From Myotis daubentonii (taxonomy: Eukaryota; Chordata; Mammalia; Chiroptera; Vespertilionidae), in NCBI RefSeq assembly GCF_963259705.1, contig NC_081842.1, positions 90,696,433-90,760,432 of the forward strand: a stretch of 64,000 nucleotides of DNA, written 5' to 3'. Within the stretch, counting starts at the first letter, position 1. The number at the start of each line of letters is the position of its first letter. The notes under the pieces are model-generated. The model was not told the origin of the DNA and did not search any database. It was given only the letters and a program-made list of their open reading frames with translations. This document shows, piece after piece, positions 58,146-64,000 of this stretch. The position numbers were made by a program, and so were the translations under genes.

Positions 58146-59389
58146 TCCTACAGCAGCCCATGGAAAGAGGCTGCAGAAAGCTGCTTTTTTATGAATTGCA
58201 TAAAAGTTCTCAGTGAGCAGCATGTTTTATTTGAACTCATATTTTTAATTGAGCTGTCAATATTTTATGTCCTAGCAGCAAAATACCAAAGTTAATTGCT
58301 ACTTTTTTTCTCTTTTCTTCTCATTGAAGTCTGAACACTGCTGTACAGATGTCACAAAATGCTGCGTTTTTGAGTTACACTATTGTACAGAACACTAAAA
58401 TCAGACAAAACCATTAAAATGAAAAATCTATTAAAATGAAAATAATGGCAGTTTTTGTTAGCATGTGAATTATCTAGTTAGTGTATAAAATACATAGAAG
58501 AACAAACTAAGCTTGGAAAGGACAGCATTTTCCTAATAAAGTAGTTTCACATAACTTTTATAGGCTAATCACTTGTATGACCTAGCATTATCTGAACAAG
58601 AAAAAATTATATATGTACATATCATAGACAGATATATGCACAAATTATATATGTATTTATATGTATATATAATGCACATTAAATATGGAAAATAATATAC
58701 ATACATGCATATTTCTTCCAGTTTTCAATAATTTTCAATTTAGGAATTAATATACAATTTCATAATATGCATGTTAGCTCTTAATAGTGATTGTTTCTGC
58801 TTATGTTTAACATCTTAGCCAGGAAGTTTTGCTAAAAATTTATTGCTCTCAGTTTGTAAAAAATAAAAAGAAAAAATCAAGCAAGCCACAAATATATTTT
58901 TTCTCTTGTAACCCCAAATAAAACCAATTAGTGTGGTGTATTAGCAAAGTATTTATTTAAACAGCTCTCATCTTATGTTCAACCTTTCAATAATTATTCT
59001 TTAAAAGTTTAAATGACACATTAATGAGATTTATTTGCTTCAGTGATAATATGTATTTTAAATACATAGCCATATTACCTGAAAACCACCTGTTAATGAG
59101 CTAGATTATGGCAAATGACTGAATATAAGATTTAATTGATGAATTATCATAAAAGCTGTAAGAAAGAACTAAAAATAAGAAACACATCATACTCTGGGCA
59201 ATGATCAATTATAATATAAGCAACAAAATGAACAAACATAATAATTTACTTCTTGTGTTGTATAAAACTGTTAAAAGAACTAGATGTGAAAGACAGGCAA
59301 TAAACATCAGTTGAGGATGTTAAAAATACCATCTGTTTTGAACATTTATCAAACACCACAGATCTTCTACCAATGCTCATAGGTTTTTT

Positions 59390-59600
59390 TAAAAACATAT
59401 TTTTATTGATTTTAGAGACAAAGGGAGAGGGAGAGATAGAAACATCAATGCTGAGAGAGAATCATTGATCAGCTGCCTCCTGCATGCCCCTTACTGGGGG
59501 GTCAATCCTCCAACTCAGGCATGTGCCCTTGACCAGAATTGAATCCAGAACACTTCAGTACACAGGCCAACTCTCTATGCACTGAGCCAAGCCAGCTAGG
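59390..59600 (-). mobile_element. Ves SINE
   Basis: Reverse copy: AACATATTTTTATTGATTTT tail, GAAACATCAATGCTGAGAGA, CAGCTGCCTCCTGCATGCCC, head CACTGAGCCAAGCCAGCTAG then GG. CTCATAGGTTTTTT before and CCCATAGGCTTTTT after it indicate a diverged target duplication. Confidence 0.94.
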
Positions 59601-59603
59601 GCC

Positions 59604-60840
59604 CATAGGCTTTTTGGTGAGCTTTCTAGAAGCAGTGGGGATGAAGAGGGAAAGCACATGTGACTGTCTTCCTCTAATCTGTTTTGAAATATGCTCAGAT
59701 GCGTTGCTGTGCATGTGAAATTTTGAAAAATTCAAACTGTTTCAATGATGCCACATGCAGTTTTGGGGGGGAAGTGAGAGTGATATAAGGTCATGGTTGG
59801 TGGTGGCACCAAGCTCCTGGGTGGAACTGATTGACATCTACTGCAGAGAAGACTAGACATCAGGCAATAGGATAATAGATCACAATAGTCCCGCTAGCTG
59901 CAAGAAATTTAGTGACAGAAAACTTCATGAATTAAATTTGCACTAATATTATAGCTACTCTGTGATTTTGATTTCTTTTCATCAATAAAAATAGTCATGG
60001 CTGCATAAAGTATACACTTAAGCTTATGACTGAGCTCTAAGTAACATGCTTAATTGTATTCTTTAAGGTGGTCACTAATTAAACTAAATATGATAATTAG
60101 ACTATTTTTTTTACTTTATGTATGTACTTTGCTACTAACATTAAAACATTTGACACCTATTCATTGAGTTAAGGTATGGAATATACTCCAAGAAAGTTAA
60201 AAAGTATGATACACTCATAGATATTTAATATAAATATTTGTTGAATCGATTTGTTATTTCATACTATGTAGGAGTTGCTAATCTAAGTCAGAGATAATGG
60301 GGAAAATTGAATACATATTTATTAAATGTAAGACATAAAGAGAGAATGCTGATTTTAATACATGATGAAAGACACATTATCAGACTGAATAAAATAGAAA
60401 CAGAAATTTAAATAAAATCTTGCTAGGACAGCTCAACTCCATTTCTCCCAGCACTCAACAATATAATTATGGAGACACACACAAAAAGTGAAAAATCATG
60501 ACAAAACAGGACAATGGGAATCATCAATATATGTCACAAGCATATATTTTCTGGAAAATGCCTATGAACTATAAGGCCAAGAGACTTGAACTGAGATAAT
60601 GAATATTATTTTTCCTCTCTTACGCAATTACAAGGATAAATTCCCAGAATCACAGAATTGGAATTTCTGTAAGACCCTGTTCTTTGCTTCAAAAGTGCAA
60701 GCAAGTTTTATGCCACTCTGAAAACTGAATGTCCATCCTCTATACAATGGCTGCTAGTCCAAGGAGGAGAACACTAGTCGAACTCCAGCTATCTTGTTCT
60801 TGGGGTAGTGACCCTTCTTCCACAACCATGGGAACACTCT
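59604..60840. other. Unannotated intron
   Basis: AT-rich unique DNA; nothing recognised with confidence. Confidence 0.4.
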
Positions 60841-60844
60841 TGAA

Positions 60845-60985
60845 TGAGGGTGACCATATGTCCCAGTTTGCCTGGCGTAACTCTAGTGTATGCTGGTGCC
60901 CTGGCCTGGTTATTAATAGAGCCTACTTTCACTCTCAGATTTTCCATTTTTGGACAATAACTTGTTTACCATACCAATAAAATGT
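60845..60985. mobile_element. Possible old palindromic DNA transposon
   Basis: GAGGGTGACCATATGTCCCA, GTTTGCCTGGCGTAACTCTA, GGTTATTAATAGAGCCTACT and TTCACTCTCAGATTTTCCAT resemble a common old mammalian element that begins GGGTGACCATATGTCCCGGT. The family name is not certain, and the right end (TTGTTTACCAT) is eroded. Confidence 0.45.
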
Positions 60986-60989
60986 ATAC

Positions 60990-61236
60990 TCTAGGTACAT
61001 TATACAGCCGGTTAAATGGGAAATTGGCAGTTGCTTGCTGAATCAGAAAAAAAAAAATACCAACATTGTAAAGTAAAACAGACACAATTAATTCAGGAAT
61101 TGCCTTCATGTATTGCCCAATAGTATTATTATTGTTTATGTACTTCCTCTGTTCAGAGCATTAGACCAAATCAATATGATGAGAGTTGAGATTAGATTAT
61201 TATCTTAATCTAATAAGTCTATAGTACCTATATGAC
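60990..61236. other. Unannotated AT-rich intron
   Basis: Nothing recognised. Confidence 0.4.
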
Positions 61237-61244
61237 AACTAGAC

Positions 61245-61478
61245 CAGTGATGGCAAACCTATGACAGGCGTGTCAGAGGTGACAGGCGAACTCATTTTTT
61301 TTGGTTGTTTTTTCTTTGTTAAATGGCATTTAAATATATAAAATAAATATCAAAAATATGTCTTTGTTTTACTATGGTTGCAAATATCAAAAAATTTCTA
61401 TATGTGACAGGGCACCAGAGTTAAGTTAGGGTTTTGCAAAATGCTGACACGCCGAGCTCAAAAGGTTCGCCATCACTG
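61245..61478. mobile_element. Non-autonomous hAT transposon
   Basis: 234 bp. Left end CAGTGATGGCAAACCTATGA and complement of the right end CAGTGATGGCGAACCTTTTG are terminal inverted repeats. Flanking octamers AACTAGAC (61237-61244) and CACTACAC (61479-61486) agree at six of eight positions. GACAGGCGTGTCAGAGGTGA near the left and GCTGACACGCCGAGCTC near the right are typical of vesper-bat nhAT families. Confidence 0.9.
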
Positions 61479-61489
61479 CACTACACATT

Positions 61490-62440
61490 GATTAAGAAAC
61501 CATATCCATCTTTTCCCCTCTAATTTGCATATAAGAGGTATTTATCCAATATTCATGCTAAAAGAATGTGGAATCAAAGACAATCTGAGTACTCTGTTAG
61601 AAAGTACAACACTGGATAATATTTTCTCTTCCATACATAAGCAAACAAAACAAAAAGCATATGTGGGGCCTTTCCTAAAGAAGGCCATTTCTTTGTAATA
61701 TATTCAATCAAACTCAAGGAAGATCACACAGAAGAAGAATGATGAATAAGGTAATATGAAAAATAAAAAACACATCATAAAGGGAAAATGAATAAAATAA
61801 GAAATATATAAGAGATAATTTTAAAAACCAACTAAAGAACCAAAATCTGACTCAGAGGTAACCAAGAGCATCTTGATGCTAGAAAGCAAAAAAAAAAAAA
61901 AAAAAGAATTGTAGGAAAAATTGAAAGCTCTTAAACATGTGGAGATAATATGAAAGAAGAATTAAAATGATTGAAAGAAGATGATAGCTATAGTGTATAG
62001 AAGGTGGGCTCAACCTCAAAAAACATCTGAAGCAGAATTAAGATAATTGGGACTATAATGATTAAAAATAAATCTTGAAATAGAAATGTACTCCATAAGA
62101 AGATTGAATGTCCTTACCACCTCATAAACAACATTAATGACCCCTCAATTGGGCAGATTCCAGAAATGCTTAGTATTTTAAGAATACATTTAAAAATGTT
62201 AGCAACATCAAAGAAGGTAATTCTCAAAATGGGAGAATTATGACTTCTTTTCACTAGTAATTGCCAGAGATGCCAGAGTAAATAGCTGTAAGTCAGAGAA
62301 GAAATTTTATATTCTCAAATGTTGTTTCTTTGTGCAAACTTAGAAAATATACTTTTTCCTACATTATGGGACTAAACAACCAAGAATATAATGAGTATTA
62401 AGGATTTAAGGTTAAAGTTTCTGTGTTATAAAAATATGAC
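61490..62440. other. Unannotated AT-rich intron
   Basis: Contains an A18-like run at about 61888-61905. Nothing else recognised. Confidence 0.4.
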
Positions 62441-62446
62441 ACTCAG

Positions 62447-62650
62447 TCCAGTTGGTGTGGCTCAGTGGTTGAACATCGACCCATGAAGCAAGAGGTCACT
62501 GGTTCCATTCATAGTCAGGGAACATGCTGGGTTGTGGGCTTGATCCCCAGTAGGAGGTGTTCAGGAGGCAGCTAATCATTGATGTTCCTCTTTCACTGCT
62601 ATTTCTCTCTCTCTATCCCTCTCCCTCTCTCTCTAAAAATCAATTAAAAA
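62447..62650 (+). mobile_element. Ves SINE
   Basis: Forward copy: TCCAGTTGGTGTGGCTCAGT, B box GGTTCCATTC, TTCAGGAGGCAGCTAATCAT, C/T tail and AATCAATTAAAAATTTAAAA. Moderately diverged. Confidence 0.92.
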
Positions 62651-62779
62651 TTTAAAAATGTATGGCATTTCTGTCATCCTTACCAGAGCACACTCCCTAT
62701 TATTTAAAAAAAAATAAAATAAACAAAATCAAACAGAATGAATCAGAAGGTAAGGTTTGTATACTCCCAGCTAATGGTA

Positions 62780-62945
62780 CCATCTTCAGTAAATCACTTA
62801 ACATCTCTGACCTTGGTTTTATCCATTTATAAATAGAATAATTATAATATCTGCTTCATAGCTTTGTTGTGAGTATAAAAGAAGATAATTAATATGAGAG
62901 TGATCTTGTAACACTTTGGTTATACAAATGTAAGGAATTATTATT
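62780..62945 (+). repeat. MIR SINE
   Basis: Sense MIR: CAGTAAATCACTTAACATCT, CTGACCTTGGTTTTATCCAT, TATAAATAGAATAATTATAA, CTTCATAGCTTTGTTGTGAG and a TTATTATTAA end. Confidence 0.85.
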
Positions 62946-62949
62946 AATC

Positions 62950-63650
62950 TTTCAGGGTCTTGCAAATTCTTTAGGAGGAACATCAGTCATTTTCACATTC
63001 CTTTCTGGAAATGACCCTACTCATGGTGCATTAACACTTTTCTCAATGAATAAAGAATTGGAACAGAATAAGCATGGAACATAGAAAAACATTCCTTGTT
63101 AAGTATTTCAAATGCTAATTTTAGCATTGGTTATATAACAACAAATACTTCTTTGAACATTTGCTCCTAATAAAGCTCCAGTCTTGCAACTTACCACAGG
63201 CTTTATCTACTTGTTTCTTTTATTGGTCATATTCATTAATGATATTTTCCTACTTATAGATTTTAATTTCCTATTCCTCAGTGACTCCATCTATCAACAA
63301 CAATCAGCAATTATTTTTAACTGATTATCTGAATTTCCCAGTAAAATTACTTAGTGTTTTTAATTATATTTGAGAATGGAGTACTCTATATTGTATCTTC
63401 ATGTATTTTTATTTTCTTCTGAAAGAAATGCTGTTCACAAAGAATTTTGAGTATATGAAAGATGTGTATGATATAGTATTTAGCAAAAAAATAATGCAAA
63501 TTTAGTATACAGAGGAGCTGATTTTGTCCATGTAATTCAGAAAGAAAAGAAACATACTTAAACAATAATAGTAGATATCCCTAGATTTTTTTTCCTCTTT
63601 ATTTTTCTTATCTCTCTTTATGCATTTCATAAGTTGCATAATTATAGTAA
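62950..63650. other. Unannotated AT-rich intron
   Basis: Nothing recognised. Confidence 0.4.
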
Positions 63651-63651
63651 A

Positions 63652-63871
63652 TTAGTGACCTGGCACACAGGTTTGTGCACATTGAAAGGAAATTAATTAG
63701 AAGGAATATTTTAATATTGCTATTTGCCCATTTTCTATAATAGAAGTGTCAACCAAATTCATGATCAACAATGGCAGGTCAAAACACATGCGTGCGATTT
63801 GTGCCAGCAAGAGCTTTATATGTATTGTGCATGCACAAGTCAACCTAGCCTTTTATATATATATATATAGA
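63652..63871 (-). mobile_element. Decayed Helitron (tentative)
   Basis: About 220 bp, reverse. The plus strand starts TTAGTGACCTGGCACACAGG then TTTGTGCAC, like a mutated 3' end (CTAG plus hairpin), and ends CAACCTAGCCTTTTATATAT followed by TA units and GA, like a 5' end TC...TATATAAAAGGCTAG. The terminal TATATAATAAAAG has apparently expanded into (TA)n. Confidence 0.5.
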
Positions 63872-64000
63872 ATAAACTTGCTTAATTATACCTGCTTTCT
63901 GATTTAGCTAAACTTTTTCCAGCCCAGTGAAGAACCCCAACTTCTCTTTCAGGTAATTGTCAGCAACACAGCAGTAAATATCAACATGAAACAGATTATT
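63872..64000. other. Window edge, intron
   Basis: Nothing recognised. Confidence 0.4.

Larger units (their letters stand above)
56062..59374. other. Mostly unannotated intron
   Basis: Contains a poly-A/(AAAG)n tract (56617-56654) and a MIR relic (58030-58145). Otherwise AT-rich unique DNA. Frames of 111 codons (56386-56721 minus) and 72-78 codons elsewhere are compositional. Confidence 0.4.
29259..64000 (-). other. CADM2: CADM2 intron, upstream of the exon
   Basis: Inferred from the exon orientation: everything at higher coordinates is 5' of the exon. I looked for the signal-peptide exon and for the short alternative exon known between the two in some CADM2 isoforms, and did not find either. 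The intron carries most of the Ves SINEs and Helitrons in the window, in both orientations. Confidence 0.8.

Overview
This window is intronic DNA from a vespertilionid (vesper) bat. Two kinds of repeat point to that lineage: about fifteen Ves-type tRNA-derived SINEs, and eight or nine HeliBat-type non-autonomous Helitrons. The Helitrons have the 5' end TCCTATATAATAAAAG, a 3' hairpin and CTAG|T, which is the hallmark of this bat family. Several non-autonomous hAT copies, an ERV LTR, eroded MIR/L2/L1 relics and many AT or CA microsatellites complete the picture. The base composition is AT-rich with no dense coding, operons or bacterial signals.

The only protein-coding sequence I can support is one 150-bp exon on the minus strand (29109-29258). 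It translates without a stop into the start of the first immunoglobulin domain of CADM2 (SynCAM2/NECL-3), a synaptic cell-adhesion protein. It has a pyrimidine tract and AG acceptor on one side, a GT donor on the other, and phase 1 at both ends. I therefore read 29259-64000 as the upstream intron and 1-29108 as the downstream intron of CADM2. I did not find the flanking CADM2 exons here.

Layout, left to right. 1-8.9 kb: old DNA-transposon and MIR relics plus a SPIN-like hAT at 7.1 kb. 9-13.5 kb: a Helitron, two Ves SINEs, an L1 3' end and a decayed hAT transposase (12.3-12.94 kb). 14.6-15.3 kb: an L2. 16.2-17.4 kb: a GC-rich solo LTR with a 4-bp target duplication. 20.2-21.4 kb: a 1.2-kb Helitron carrying two minisatellites. 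21.7-24.4 kb: SINEs, a Helitron and microsatellites. 25.6-26.6 kb: a 100-bp repeat pair. 28.6-31.1 kb: the exon in a zone where I recognise no transposon. 31.4-42.7 kb: SINEs, MIRs, a hAT and a Tc1/mariner-type MITE. 43.6-56.1 kb: six Helitrons and more SINEs, including two abutting Helitrons. 56-64 kb: sparse, with a SINE, a hAT, a MIR, another SINE and a decayed Helitron.

The long open frames in the GC-rich LTR and in the Helitron minisatellite are by-products of base composition or tandem repetition and are not called as genes. No RNA gene, CRISPR array or replication origin was seen.
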